From contig NC_133110.1 of assembly GCF_022965805.1 (NCBI RefSeq), positions 31,868,790-31,932,789 of the forward strand: DNA of 64,000 nt, in the 5' to 3' direction. The stretch's first letter is position 1. Each line of letters begins with the position of its first letter. Shown piece by piece: positions 42,622-54,725 of the stretch. The stretch is from Primulina eburnea. Lineage: Eukaryota; Streptophyta; Magnoliopsida; Lamiales; Gesneriaceae. A program made the translations under genes and the position numbers. The notes under the pieces were generated by a model, which ran no database searches, had not been told where the DNA came from, and was given only the letters and a program-made list of their open reading frames with translations.

Positions 42622-44912
42622 ACTATACTCAAGATAAATATGGCTTCAAGAAGAAGATAATAATTGTAAGATTCAACATTAAGACGACGTAATCTAACTG
42701 CATGCAACTCTAGGAAATATGAAAAATGAAAAATTAATTGATTTTAATTTACTAATTGATTATGTGACATGCTTCATTATATGTTAAATATGATATTATT
42801 ATCATTATACATAAAACTGTATTTTTAAATGATTATTCGTTTTACGATCGAGGAACGGAGACGAGGCTGAAAAACATAAAGTGTTTTTATTAAATCATTG
42901 TTTTTAATTATGTAAAATATGGTTGATGCTTTTTCATATTTTTGAAAATAAAGGGGGTTTTTAGGTGATTTTATACGCCGTGACGTAAATTTTATCGGTG
43001 TCAGTTTTTCAACCAAAATATGAATTTCTTGGCAAACCGGCTAATAAATTCACAAACTTATTTTAACAGAACTATTTTAATATTTTTATTAAAGATTAAT
43101 GGGCATAATTTGTATGCTTAATATTCCTAAGCCTTGTTAGTGTTTAATTAAGTATTTAAATTGTAAAACTCACCCCCAAACCCTACATATTCACGCCCCA
43201 AATTCAGATCTGCACACACAAACCTCTCCACTACAATGCACGACACACACACCTCAAGTTTGAGAAGAGAAATCAAAAGCTTCAAGGTTTTGTCAAAGCC
43301 TAGGCCCTCATCTTCATCGTTATTCGTCATCAACGGATAATCGTTCGTTTAAAACGTAAATACACACCATACTTCTCCTTTTCTCGTCTATCACATCGTA
43401 ATATTATTTACATGTGTATGAAAAGCATGAAGTCTTATGATTATTTTTGAAATATTGCATGCACATGAAGGAAACTTAAGATTCTTTTGGATGCAAATTC
43501 ATGTTTATTGTGTTCATATGAGGCTGCCATGGCTAGGTTATGATCAAGGTATGTTTACATGAGTTAAGGAGTCCTAAGTCATCACCATACACGCTGCACA
43601 ACAAGCAAACAAAAGCTGGAATCGATATTTTTTGTCATGGGGCCTTGGTGATCGATTTTCATGTATAGGTGGCTGGCTGGGTCATGGCTTGGGGCCAGGG
43701 CTCGGCTAGGGTCTGGTTCGGTCGAGGGTTGAGTCCTAGCCACGCTAGGGCTCGAGTCAAGAGAGCTAGGGCGAGTCTTAGCTCCCAAGAGCCCAAGTGC
43801 ATCGTGCAGGTTTGCGCGGCTCATGCAGGGAGGTGGGCTTGGTCTGTGGTTCAAGGGCTGGGCTAGGGCGAGTCCTTAGGGTCCTAGGTAGGTGCATTAG
43901 AGGTTGGTTCAGGAGCTGGGGAGTCGGCTAGGTCCTAGGCGTGTCAAACAAAGTCCTTGTCCCTAGGGAGTCTCGGCGGAGAGAAGTTGAGGGCTGCATG
44001 GCTTCGGCGTCGAGCCAGGGGCTGGTTCATGGAGTCACGTGGGTTAAATAAGGTCCATTGAAGGGTTATGAAGGAGCTGGCTTGGGGTGGCTCGAGCTCG
44101 GCTCTAGAGAATTACAAAGTGGCTCAAGGATGATCGAGCTTGGTCGAGTTAGGGTCTTTCGAGTGAAAAATAATTTAAACATGGCTCACGGGGGTCGAGT
44201 CGTGGTTCACGAGGGCCAAATAATTATTAAAAGTCTAAGTTTTAAATTTAGGATTTTTATTTTAAAGTTTGGGATTTCGGGATTAAAACGCCGTAAAAAT
44301 TATTGATTAAAGATTAATTAAAAAACCTAGTATTTAAGTTAAATAGAATTTGGGATTATGCTTAAATAATTATTTGGGACATGTTTAAGTCAAGAAAATT
44401 AAGAAAAAATCAAAAATGTGAAAATTTACGTCTATGGGTAAAATAATCTTTTTACACCTGGAAATTAGTAAAAGTAATGGCAGTGCTCTGAATGTGGTTT
44501 TTATGATATTTTGATTATTTCAAATGTTTATGAATTTTTATATGTTAAATTATGATTTTAAATGTTTGGGGAATGATATGATTATTTATGGAATTTTTAC
44601 GGTAAAGTTAAAAGTTATGTTGCATGCTTGTTTTTAAAGGAAAAAGATATTAAATGTATGATTTTTTAAAGTGATGAAAATGTAAAACATTGAAGGAAGT
44701 GAAATAATTGCGACTATTGAGGATATGAGGATAAGAATGATGATATTGTGAGGGAAAAGACCCCAGAGGGAGCCCATTTATAGGAGAAGGCCCCAGAGGG
44801 AGCCCGAACTCGTATTTCCATTCGATGAGGATAGGCCAAGGCTCAGTTGTCGAGAGATTGTCGCTGATGTCCCCGCCGTCCAGTACTGTGGTTACATGTA
44901 GATGGATCTATC

Positions 44913-45130
44913 CACTTCACTTCACAACAATTAAAATTTTTCTCACTTACACGATTTTACAACTTCACAACACTTAAATTTTTGTCTCTTCACGATTTTA
45001 CAACTTCACAACACTTAAATTTTTTATCTTTTACACGATTTTTTTACCACTTCAAAACGATTAAAATTTTTATCTCTTACACGATTTTATCATTTCACGA
45101 CTTTTAAATTTTTTATCTCTTACACGATTG
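44913..45130. repeat. Minisatellite CACTTCACAACACTTAAAT ... ACACGATTTTAC
   Basis: About four units of roughly 50-55 bp: TTCACAACACTTAAATTTTT followed by TCTCTTACACGATTTTAC, with increasing divergence to the right. It directly precedes the CACTA-like subterminal repeats and may be the other end of that element. Confidence 0.8.
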
Positions 45131-45180
45131 TCTCAATTGAAAACACAGATTTATTAAATTCATAATTTTTTTTTATTTTA

Positions 45181-45737
45181 CCTAAAATATTAGCGACGGA
45201 ATATATAAACCGTCGCTACATAGAGACGGTTTTGCACATGAATACCGTCGCTACATTTAGCGACAGTAAATAGTAAACCGTTGCTAAATTTAGCGACGGG
45301 ATTGTTGCCCGTCGCTAATCAGCGACGGTTATTATATTCAGACTGTCGCAAATATCTTTTGCGACGGTTGTCAAAACCGTCGAAAAATGTAGTTTCGACG
45401 TCACTTTTATTTTGCGACGATTTTAAAAACCGTCGAAAATTGTAGCTACGACAACAGTCAAAAACTGTTGTCTTTGAGCGGACCATTTAACAACATTGAC
45501 TTTAACAACAGTTTTAAAATAGCTACGACAACGGTTAAAAACAACGGTTTAAAACCCTTGCAAAATCGTTGTCGTTGTTAGAAATTATAACAGTTTAACA
45601 CTGTTGCAATACCGTTGTCGTTGATAGAAAAGACAACGGTTTAAAACCGTTGTCGTTGAAGACACTTTCAACAACACCCTCAGTTACAACAGTTTTAAAT
45701 GGCCTATCCGTTGTCGTTTGGCGTTTTTGTTGTAGTG
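45181..45737 (-). mobile_element. CACTA (En/Spm)-like transposon end
   Basis: On the minus strand it starts CACTACAACAAAAACGCC, the typical CACTA terminus, and runs into dense subterminal repeats of both orientations. These are ACAACGGTTT/AAACCGTTGTCGT first, then TTAGCGACGG/CCGTCGCTA further in. Several pairs form short hairpins. No transposase is present. The other terminus is not clear: CACTTCACAACAA at about 44918 is a possible degraded match, but no 3-bp duplication is evident. Confidence 0.72.
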
Positions 45738-46189
45738 AGATGATGGTGTGTTGAGCCTTTAGACTAACTAGGTGTGATGGATGCAGATAATGATGATGTT
45801 ATTATTACTGGAGGTCTTGATGGTTGACCTTGCTGGAATGTCGTTCCACATAACCCGAGGACCAGCGCTTCTACTTTTTCGTAGTTATGATTTATGTTAT
45901 GGTTTACGTTAAAGATTTTTAAGACTATTTACTTATGCTTTTGAGTGGTTTTTGAGAAGATGATGCTTTTAGCAATACTTGAAAAGATTATTTTTTGGTT
46001 GGAAAACATTTGACAATTTTATGACTTGAGATATTTCCTTTAATTTTCAAATACTAATTGGTTGATTTATTATTTTAAAACGGTGCAAAATATTTTATAA
46101 AAATATTTTTATGTGTATGTGAGGGTTAGGCCGAGTTCATGGTTATGTTTTTTTTTTAAAAAAAAAATTCTAGTACTTTTTAAACAATA

Positions 46190-46425
46190 AGAATAACAGA
46201 CGTTTCAATAATAATCAATTCATTCGATCCAGTTGAATAAATCAGTTTTTATATAGAATCGATAAGCTTTTTGCAACTTACATTATGTATATGCAACTCT
46301 AACGAGTTTAAACCTTCAAGATTTACAAAATTGCTAATTTTATGGATTTTCATATCTAACATGTCATGTTACTCCGAAACATGCTGTACATGTGTAAGCA
46401 TATTTACTTCATATTTTACGGATTA
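46190..46425. repeat. Dispersed direct repeat of about 230 bp, copy 1
   Basis: It shares CGATAAGCTTTTTGCAA, TATGTATATGCAACTCTAAC and ATATCTAACATGTCA with 48225-48460 in the same direction, with many small changes. The flanks (42160-42270 and 42627-42664 against 48120-48215) are related too, so an older repeat of unknown type is present twice. Confidence 0.75.
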
Positions 46426-48224
46426 TTACTTCACATTTACCATTAACTATTCAACAATAAACTTTCCACCACAACAGGTGGAAGAAACCACCTATATAAA
46501 TTGTTGACTAATTTTTCTTTTTAGTTCCGAGATCAACATCTATTACACATTTTAGATAGACAACTATGACACATCAATATTCTCGTCTGTATACCAAGTG
46601 GGTATTATTTGACATCATCATTCTTGTTTTCTGCACCTTTTTGGTTGAAAATTACCTCAGATGTTTATAATTTAAAATTATTATATTATTTATAACAATG
46701 TTCATTCCATTGACACGTGGCATGAACAGGTTATGACTAGATTTTCTAGGACATTACATGTGGCAAAAATCAACCAAATAATGTGATGACTAAGATTTCT
46801 GATTCAGAATAATAAGTTGTAACCTAACATCTCTCAATGATTATTAGTAACTAACCTACTTGTGTTGAAGTAGACAAAACCAGTCTTACCATTTATCATA
46901 AATTTTATGACTCAGCCTATCTTTCATAATATATTAATATATGAAAATTCAATTAGCTTCCTCTGTTTTACCTTAAATATACTTATGTAGTTTCTTGAAG
47001 TTAACATACTCACTGTGTTATAATTTTTCAGTACTCTCTCTTTACTAATTGCAAGTTCCATTTCAAAAAAAATTGCAAGTTCTGTTTATAAATCAAATCC
47101 ATTGGAAAACAATCCTTATTATACTTGTATCGGCTGTGGGCAATATCACTACAACTATCTATTCCAAAATAAAAAATCGAATAACTAATAAGAATATTTT
47201 ACTCCAACTCAGTATAGGCCTTCATCTTACGAACAATACTTAAGATGGAGTCAAATCTTTCTCTTTTGATAGAATATGCAACTGGTATTGAAGTAGAACT
47301 AGATATCAACGATATGCATCAAGATCAAAATGGAAATTCTTGTAGTATACAAAATGCTTAGTTGTAAAGCATATGTATAAACTTATTAAGAGCTTTAAAT
47401 TGTACTATATCAAAGCTATATATATGAACGTTGTTTTTCACTTCTCAGTTCTATGTATTTGCTTCTTTTTCTTTATAGTAAATCGCCACATTTCTGTAAG
47501 TTTCTTTCACTTATATCATACTTAACTTTACTTTCTTTTTATCACGTCGATCGAGCAAATTCTGTAATATCTCCTTTAATTTATTTTATTAGTCTCTTGT
47601 TGTAATATTCTTATCCGTTCTACGAATTGAATTCAAGTTCATATTTTCAGATCTTGAAAGAATGAAGTTATCAATTTCAAGAATCTATCAACTGGGTTCT
47701 CAAGTATGAAAACCTTGTAGCCGTTTCTATCCTTTCCATATTGATACGTTTTCAAATTTCTTTTGTTAATCTTTGGCTTTAGTGTTCTTATCGATTGTTC
47801 AATGGTTCGAATTACAGTTAATGTTCTAGAATCTTGAAAATTTGAAGTTACTAAGTTCATAAATTTATCAACAACGATAGTGTTATTTAGTATAACGACC
47901 TTGTAGTCATTGCCATGCTTTCAATATTGATAATGTTTTCGAATATCTAATAACTTACTTATAGAGTTGTCATCTGATTAGATTTTAATATGAGCATATG
48001 TTTCGTGTCCAATTTAAGACTGCTAATTAAGCTTCTTCCAATATTACCCAACTCAACCTTTTTCCTTATTATTTCCACCTCTATTAACTTCTTCCACTTT
48101 CGTCATTCTTATTTCTTTAAACACAATTCCAACATGAAATAATAATCATGTAGCTACGAATATAAAAGTAATTAAAAAACACTATAAGCAAGATAAATAT
48201 GGCTTCAAGCAAAAGATGGTAGTA
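46426..48224. other. Unassigned AT-rich sequence
   Basis: No gene-like ORF and no element ends recognised. ACCACCTATATAAATTG near 46488 has a TATA-like word but no reading frame follows. The pairs ATCTTGAAAGAATGAAGTTATCAA (47650) and ATCTTGAAAATTTGAAGTTACTAA (47830) show a weak internal duplication of about 180 bp. Confidence 0.45.
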
Positions 48225-48460
48225 TTCAAATCATTCGATCTGGATAGCTAAATCAATTTTTAAATATAATCGATAAGCTTTTTGCAAATTACAATATGTA
48301 TTTACAAATTATAATATGTATATGCAACTCTAACAAGATTAAACTTTCAAAATTTACAAATTGCTAAATTTATGAATTTCTATATCTAACATGTCAACTT
48401 GCACTCAAGCATGTCATACATGCATAAACCCATTTACTTCATTTTTTTTATAGATTTCAA
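48225..48460. repeat. Dispersed direct repeat of about 230 bp, copy 2
   Basis: See copy 1 at 46190. The text just upstream (48128-48215) is the apparent empty site for the TRIM and for the solo LTR at 42665. Confidence 0.75.
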
Positions 48461-49512
48461 TAATGCCTTTTTTCATACTTAACGTAGATAGAAGTTGTTT
48501 CCCATTTTTTATTTCTTTAACATTTGTACTTGAACAAATTGTTTGCACAATATCTTGATTTGCGGGCGTGACATTTGCAAATATGCACCAATTTGTGTAA
48601 AAACGATGAAAATCTAACTTCAAAAACTTGACGACTGTGGATACTAAATTTGACCGTTCGTTATGATCTCCTAAACAAATATGACGTTATAAACAAAGAA
48701 AATTAAAGGAAAACTATTGAAAATTGAGAAATAAACTCCTAACATGATTTATATTTTGAATAAATAACAGGAATTTACAAAATCTTAACATATAATAAAT
48801 AACGTTATTGAAATCTGAAAGAAAATGACTTGAACTAATGAAAGATGAAATGAAAACTATTAAAACAATTGATTAAAGCAATGAGAATTCTGCAGGGAGT
48901 TTGCTAGAATTTTTGCAAGAGATTGTGTGTGTGCTCTGTTGCTTTGGCCGATCATTTTTTTTCTGAATGCTGAGCAGTTCTCTCCACTCTCCCATGATCC
49001 AAAATCTTCCTCCCTTTCATCCAACGACCCTTCTCTCTTTTTTCCCACAATCTTTTCCTCTTTATGCTCCTCGTGATCAGTTCAAATTGATAGGAATTGA
49101 TTTGCTATTTTGATGGGCTTGCATAACTTAACTGGGCCTGCTTAATATAATTTTAGCCCTACAATTTCCACCGCAAAAATTGGCACATTAAGAAAAAATG
49201 CTTGCATATTAGCCCAGTCCCAACTCATTCATTTCTAGTGGCCCGTAATTGTTTTTCTGTAAATTGGGCTTGCAGTGGTGGGCCGAGCAACCCAACTTCA
49301 TTCTCCCTTGGACTTTAAATTTCTTATGTTGTCTTTTGGAATTCCCTCTCCCACACTTCACATTTGAAACGCTATTGTTCCCTCTCTTCTTCTTTCTCAC
49401 GGCCTTCATCCAATTACTCCCCGCCGCCATTGTGGAAGCCCGTCGCTTCGCTAGCCCTACACCTCAACTGCGGTCGCTCTTAAGATCCTTCCGACCGTTC
49501 TTTGCTGTCAAT
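48461..49512. other. Unassigned; right part may be the 5' leader of the decayed gene at 54726
   Basis: 48461-49160 is AT-rich with no gene seen. On the minus strand, GGTGGAAAT then TGTAGGGCTAAAATT at about 49165 looks like a purine tract and an LTR start, but no second boundary was found. 49300-49512 is pyrimidine-rich with CCGCCGCCATTG, like a plant 5' untranslated region, and continues at 54726 once the solo LTR is removed. Confidence 0.4.
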
Positions 49513-51617
49513 TGTTCTGTAAAGTCTGAGATTATATAATTTTAATCCGAGATTATTTAATTGACGAATTTTGGAATGATGAATTAGATTCCACGGTTTT
49601 TTTAATTAATTAAGATTGAAATTTAATTAAAAAGAGTCATTGAAGGCTGAATTGCAAATAGTGAAGAATTCAGGGGCTAAAGTGCTAATATTGAAATTTG
49701 AATGGGACACGTGTCTTGCCATGCATTTGAACGTGTAAAGCCTCCATCCAATTCATATTTTGAGCATCAAGAACCGAGAAAAACTCCATGGTTCGAATTC
49801 TCAAGCTTACATGCATCTTAAAAATTTGATGGTGCAAGATCCGGCCGCCCAATTTTCAATCCGAGATTAGTTCCGTGTTTCTCTCTTCAAGAGCTTCGAA
49901 GTGATGTAAGTGTTCTTATTTTCCGCATGGTTCAAAACTTAGGTGTTGGAGAAATCATAATTTGATTGATGATATATGTTCTTGAGTTTATGGTGAGCCT
50001 GTAATCGAAAACGGATCGAAGAACGGACAACGTATGCAATTGTTTTAATTCTCTAGCTTATGTTCGAAAATGGGGGTTGTGCAGATTTTGAATTGTGGTT
50101 TGGAAATTGTTGATGGTTATGAGTTGTTGGTATTAATCTATGGATGTTTGATTTGCCGGGTATCTCGATATTGCGCCGTTATGCCATCAAAATTTAACTA
50201 GATTGAATATTGAACAAACCAAATCTTGCTTTGATTGGTATGTTGATATTGTGCTTCTCGAAATCTCATTTCCAGATTTGGTATTGAAGGCTTCGAACTC
50301 GAGAATTCAACTTCGAAACCGGTAGAAGAAAGATCAAAGTTTCCAAGCTTTTGTACCTTGAAGATTGAGAGGTCGTTGAGCAAGACTTAGATCAGTTTTG
50401 AAAGCGGACCGGTTACGGTTGCCGGAAGCACAACGGAAGTCAAAATTTTTTAATTTTAAGCATAAATTTCGGCCACCTTGTTCTTGTGCAAGATTTACAA
50501 TTTAAAACACATTCATAGAGTGTTTAAGAATTTACCTATCAACCTCACAAGGTTAATGATGGCACCAACTTAGTTGACAAGCAACTAAGCTATTGAAAGG
50601 GATGACAATCTACAAGCTCTCCTCCTCCTTCAAAATAAGGCCCACCACTAGCAAGGTAAAACCCCTCTTGATTTGCACTGAAAATCAAGAGGATTTTTCA
50701 ATGAAAAGATTTTTATTCTCCAACAAAATTGAAGAACAAAAGAGAGAAAAATGAGAGAATGTGTGTGTGTAAAATTTCGGCCAAGTGAGAATGAGAGAGG
50801 GGGAGAAATTTTCTTGGTTTTGTGAAAAGTTGTCTTGCATGCCATGCAATATTTTATTCAAAAGTATTCTCCACCCTTTGATCTCCCAAGCATGCAAACC
50901 CTAGTGGGCTTGCAACCTTTTGCAAGGCCCATGGACTTTTAATTGTCTCAAACACTTTTGAGCCCAATTAGACTTTACTTGATTTTACTCAAGTCCACTA
51001 GTTAAATAATTATTTCCAATTGGGCTCTACAAGGCCCAATGTTATTTAATTAATCCAACACTTGAATTAATTTAATTATTTGAACTCTACTAGGCCCACT
51101 AGTGTTTAATTAATTCAACACTTGAATTAATTTAATTTAGTCCATAATAATGTTTATGAAAATCACAATTTTTCAAATACATTATTCACTTGGCCAAATT
51201 TTAATCTAGGAACACTTCCATAAATTAAAATTTATATTTCTCTCATAGAAGTCATACTTCTATTTTTCTTTACGCTTATAAACACATTTATAAGCCGTTC
51301 AACACATTGAACTATTTTACTTCTCATCGGGATTTACAAAGCTAGTACTTGTGTGGCCCTCAATGGTTCATTGATACAACTAGCCGTGGGTTCACATCTC
51401 CATGTGATTCGGACTAAACATGTCCTTATTCGAGCATACCCCAATTGCTCCATTCTTACTTATCAACTCCTTGATAGTAAGAACGTCAGAACTCAAGTCT
51501 GATAGTACCCAACCAATCACGTTAAACGCCTAGCAGCATCGCTTACATGATTCCCTAGGTATCACATGATAGTGCCTGCAAGAACCATTCAATTATGGTT
51601 AGCGTACAGTACGGTCC

Positions 51618-52955
51618 TGTAGTGACCCATTCCAGAATCACCTACTAATCAGAACTTAAGCATGCAAAATTAACATTTAAAACTGAATCAGGTAAACAGC
51701 GGAAAAACAGTAATACAACCCAATCGAATCTGTAAGTACAAAATACTTAAACAACCAGATCGAACTAAATACCAAGAATAAATACCAACAACTACAGGTC
51801 AACCTCTGCCAGCTCCCTGTCCACTCCCTCCTGGACCGTCCAACCTGAGACCTGCCCCATCGAATAGGGTGTCCAAAACAGAGATAAACCGAGGACGTGA
51901 GCATAAAACGCTCAGTACCGAAAGCATGAGTATACAAGACTATGACATGCATGTATGCAAAATGTACTGGATACAAGGATCTGGGTATAACGAAATACTG
52001 CTCAGACAAATGACGTCAAGGTATGTAGCACTCTGCGCCGTCGCACCAGGAGGTGGCTCCCATACCAAATGAACCTGTGGATATACCGGTGACCTGACCA
52101 CCGTCGGCCAACGGGGTCCAACCATCCACAACAAATGAGAGCTGAGCACCCTCTCAACAGGCTATCTCAAAGATAATCAGGCTCAACATGATTATGCAAA
52201 TGCCGCATAATAAACCATGCATCATATGACAGATAATAATGCAACATATAAACATGCAACACATAGTAAAGCATACTCAATCCTGCTATCTCGGATAGTA
52301 CTTTCGTACCTCAAACCAGTAGATCCTAGCAATCAGCCCTAGAATCAAGCCTACAATCCAAGTGATACCATATCACTAAACCACATCTAAAAGCCTTAAC
52401 TAGACTAATAGATACTCCCAAATCTCAAAGGGAACCCAGAACTATACCTGCGTCCGTAGTCAGCCCACTGATGCCGCTAGCCCCCAACTAGAGCACAGCT
52501 CCGCTACAAAACCAGTAGCTCCCCGCTAGTGCCCGAACCTCGGGAAAAGACTAGAAACCCATCAGAAACGACTAAAACGTTCTGGAACTCTCGGAATTGG
52601 CGAGTGAAAAGTGAAGCCTCGCGCTTCTATTTATAGACAACGATCGGACGATCCGATCCACTTCGGACGCTCCGATCCGGTACACTTCGGACGATCCGAT
52701 CCACTTCGGACGATCCGAACATTGCATGTCTTCCACGTGTCCAGCCACCTGTCTTCGGACGATCCGAACCCTGATCGGACGATCCGAACTCTGACATGAC
52801 ATGACTCGTCTGACTCCGAACAGAACGGACGATCCGAACCTACTTCGGACGATCCGAACCAACTTCGGACGATCCGAACCCGGTTCGGTCCTTCCGATCC
52901 CACCGAAATACAATTAATCCAATAATTAACTCAAATTAGGCATCGGGATACTACA
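51618..52955 (-). mobile_element. Gypsy solo LTR (1338 bp)
   Basis: Target duplication GGTCC at 51613-51617 and 52956-52960. The plus strand starts TGTAGTGACCC and ends GGGATACTACA. Removing it with one GGTCC rejoins the copia LTR text (TACAGTACGGTCCCTTCAAC). It holds the hairpin array at 52640-52890. ORFs at 51677-52009 and 52572-52913 on the minus strand are by-products of LTR sequence. Confidence 0.88.
52640..52890. repeat. Array of TTCGGACGATCCGAA near-palindromes
   Basis: Nine copies of CGGACGATCCGA (one with CGCTCCGA) and one degenerate copy (TTCGGTCCTTCCGAT), separated by short C-rich spacers. TTCGGA and TCCGAA are inverted arms around a 3-base centre, so each unit can fold, and units can pair with each other. 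Confidence 0.9.
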
Positions 52956-54725
52956 GGTCCCTTCAACTCATATATCCCGACCGATTCGACAACTATTGGT
53001 CTATCGAGAGTTGTCAATGAATCGATACTATGTGTCATGTTGTGGTTGCATCGATGGTGTAATCTATGAAACCCCTTTCATAATTACCACCATACTCTGA
53101 TCAGAGATTTCAACCCACACATACATGAAAAACACATAGGATATCCATACCCGTAGGTAAGCGGTGAATCCCCGACTACAATGCATCGACTCCTATATGT
53201 TTCGCCGTAACACCCAACCTTGCCACCTGATGACCCCATAAGAGTCGGTAAACAAGTCAAAGTGAAACGCTAGCACATAGAGTCTCAATGTTGTCCCGGG
53301 TCATAAGGACTAATGGTGTACAACCATAAACTAGGACTTTTCCACTCGATAAGTGAGAACCACTTGGAAAGTCCTTTATAGAGGGTTGTTCAGTGCACTC
53401 TACCATGAGCACCTATCTGCATACTCGGACATCACAATGTCCCCTACCAATGAAACATGGTACTCACATCGCAGATACTAGTCTCTAACTCGAGCGGCAT
53501 ATATCCTTCTTAGTTGCGGCTGAATCGACTAGGAACCGTTTAGAATATACAGTATTACAAATATGAGTTTCATGATACTCATCATATGAGCATCTCATAT
53601 TCTTTCTACTATTTGTATATTCAAGGACTTTATCTATGCAACTAGCATGGGTATACAGATAAAGATGCGCCAAAATTAATAAATTCAAATATTATTAAAA
53701 TAAAGATCGTTTATACATAGAGTTTCATTGTGAACACTCGGCCAACACTTGGCTCGACGTGCACCTACTCTAACAAGTTTGACACAACCAAGAACCACGA
53801 AAAGAAAGGTATAAATCGACGTTAATCCGGGATAGATAACTCGAGTAAGATACGAGTTGAGTTCCCAAAACCACATACTAATTGTTATTGTGTTGATATA
53901 TTCGAACTCCTTAGATTTATGTGCTTATTATAGAAAAGAATGAAATATGAGATACATATCTTGGAAGAGTCTTTGGCAGAAGTGCCAAGTCCCTGGACGT
54001 TTGGTTTATATCGATGAGCTTAGGAGAAAGATCGACTCCTAATGTAGACACTCGATATAGTGTGCCGAAGTTCGGGAATAAAAACGTACCACCACCTCGA
54101 ATGGGAGAGTAGACTTGTTACGTTCTTATTCAAATCGGGATCCCTAGATAGGAGTCGAGATGAAATTAAGAATTAAAGAGTTTGATTTAATGCTTTGTAT
54201 CGATTTATGTTTTCCTAGAATATGATACATGTTGTGGACAAATGCTTTATGCTTTTGTATATGCTTATATGAGGCGCATGTATATGTTGTTTATATTGGG
54301 AAATATATTTCTCACCGGATTTATCCGCATGTTGTTGTGTTTGTATGTGTGCATGACAACAGGTGGGACAAGATATGGGTTGAGAAGAGGATGAAAGATC
54401 GAGATTAGAGTGGTGATCCGGGCTTAGACATAGATCTGGTTGTTCAACACTTGAAATGTAGTTGATAAACACTTGTCTGTTATGACTTTATTTTGAACAA
54501 GGTGTGTATCTTTGGAGTTGATCATGTTGTAGATATTTAAACTTGATCACGTAAATTGGAATAAGAGGGAGCACATCTTAATGTAGTATCATGTACACTT
54601 TATTATGAGGCTTTTTATTTTTAAAAAACAAAAAAACAAAATGTCGACCTAGTTGATTTAATTGATCCATTTAATCCAATGATGATTTAAGAAAATGAGA
54701 TTAGCACCCGGGTCCTCACATGTTC

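Larger units (their letters stand above)
42665..46207 (+). mobile_element. Gypsy solo LTR with later insertions
   Basis: Bounded by ATAAT (42660-42664 and 46208-46212). It starts TGTAAGATTCAAC and ends ATAACAGACGTTTCA. Compared with the related site near 48215 this segment is absent, supporting an insertion. The block GGCCCCAGAGGGAGCCCGA near 44786-44805 and GCTGATGTCCCCGCC are typical of plant gypsy LTRs in this orientation. The stretch 43660-44190 is rich in GGCTAGGGTCGAG words. A minisatellite and a CACTA-like end lie at 44913-45737. The TSD is AT-only, so its boundaries are less certain than the others. Confidence 0.7.
50399..53775 (-). mobile_element. Copia solo LTR, split by a gypsy solo LTR
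   Basis: Target duplication AGTTT at 50394-50398 and 53776-53780. On the minus strand it starts TGTTAGAGTAGGTGCACG and ends CCGGTCCGCTTTCA. This is a long LTR family I recall as common in asterid genomes, without coding capacity. The inner gypsy LTR lies at 51618-52955. Net length is about 2.0 kb. Conserved text such as TTGATAGTAAGAACGTCAG and GTGAATCCCCGACTACAA flanks the break. No gene is seen. Confidence 0.85.
49518..54720 (+). mobile_element. Gypsy solo LTR, split by a copia solo LTR
   Basis: Target duplication TGTTC at 49513-49517 and 54721-54725. It starts TGTAAAGTCTGAG and ends CCCGGGTCCTCACA. It is the same family as the minus-strand LTR at 59836-62042: shared text includes TTTTAATCCGAGA, CAGGGGCTAAAGTGC, GCGCCGTTATGCC and AAAGGTATAAAT, in the opposite direction. 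The copia LTR at 50399-53775 interrupts it between TTAGATC and GACACAACC. Net length is about 1.8 kb. Confidence 0.87.

Noticed and set aside
43582..44306. ORFs 43582-43854 (-), 43669-43866 (+) and 44058-44306 (+).
   Set aside because: They lie in a G-rich GGCTAGGGTCGAG stretch of a gypsy LTR; low complexity explains the open frames.
48860..49048. A 62-residue minus ORF (MGKKREGSLDERE...).
   Set aside because: It is isolated, low complexity and pyrimidine/purine biased, with no homology I can recognise.
49164..49200. A copia LTR start on the minus strand (purine tract then TGTAGGGC).
   Set aside because: No matching LTR end, primer-binding site or second copy was found, so it is not called.
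51677..52009. A 110-residue minus ORF.
   Set aside because: It falls in the R/U5-like part of the gypsy solo LTR, with no domain and a continuation that is non-coding.
52572..52913. A 113-residue minus ORF rich in SDRP.
   Set aside because: It is a translation of the TTCGGACGATCCGAA array in a solo LTR, open in several frames.
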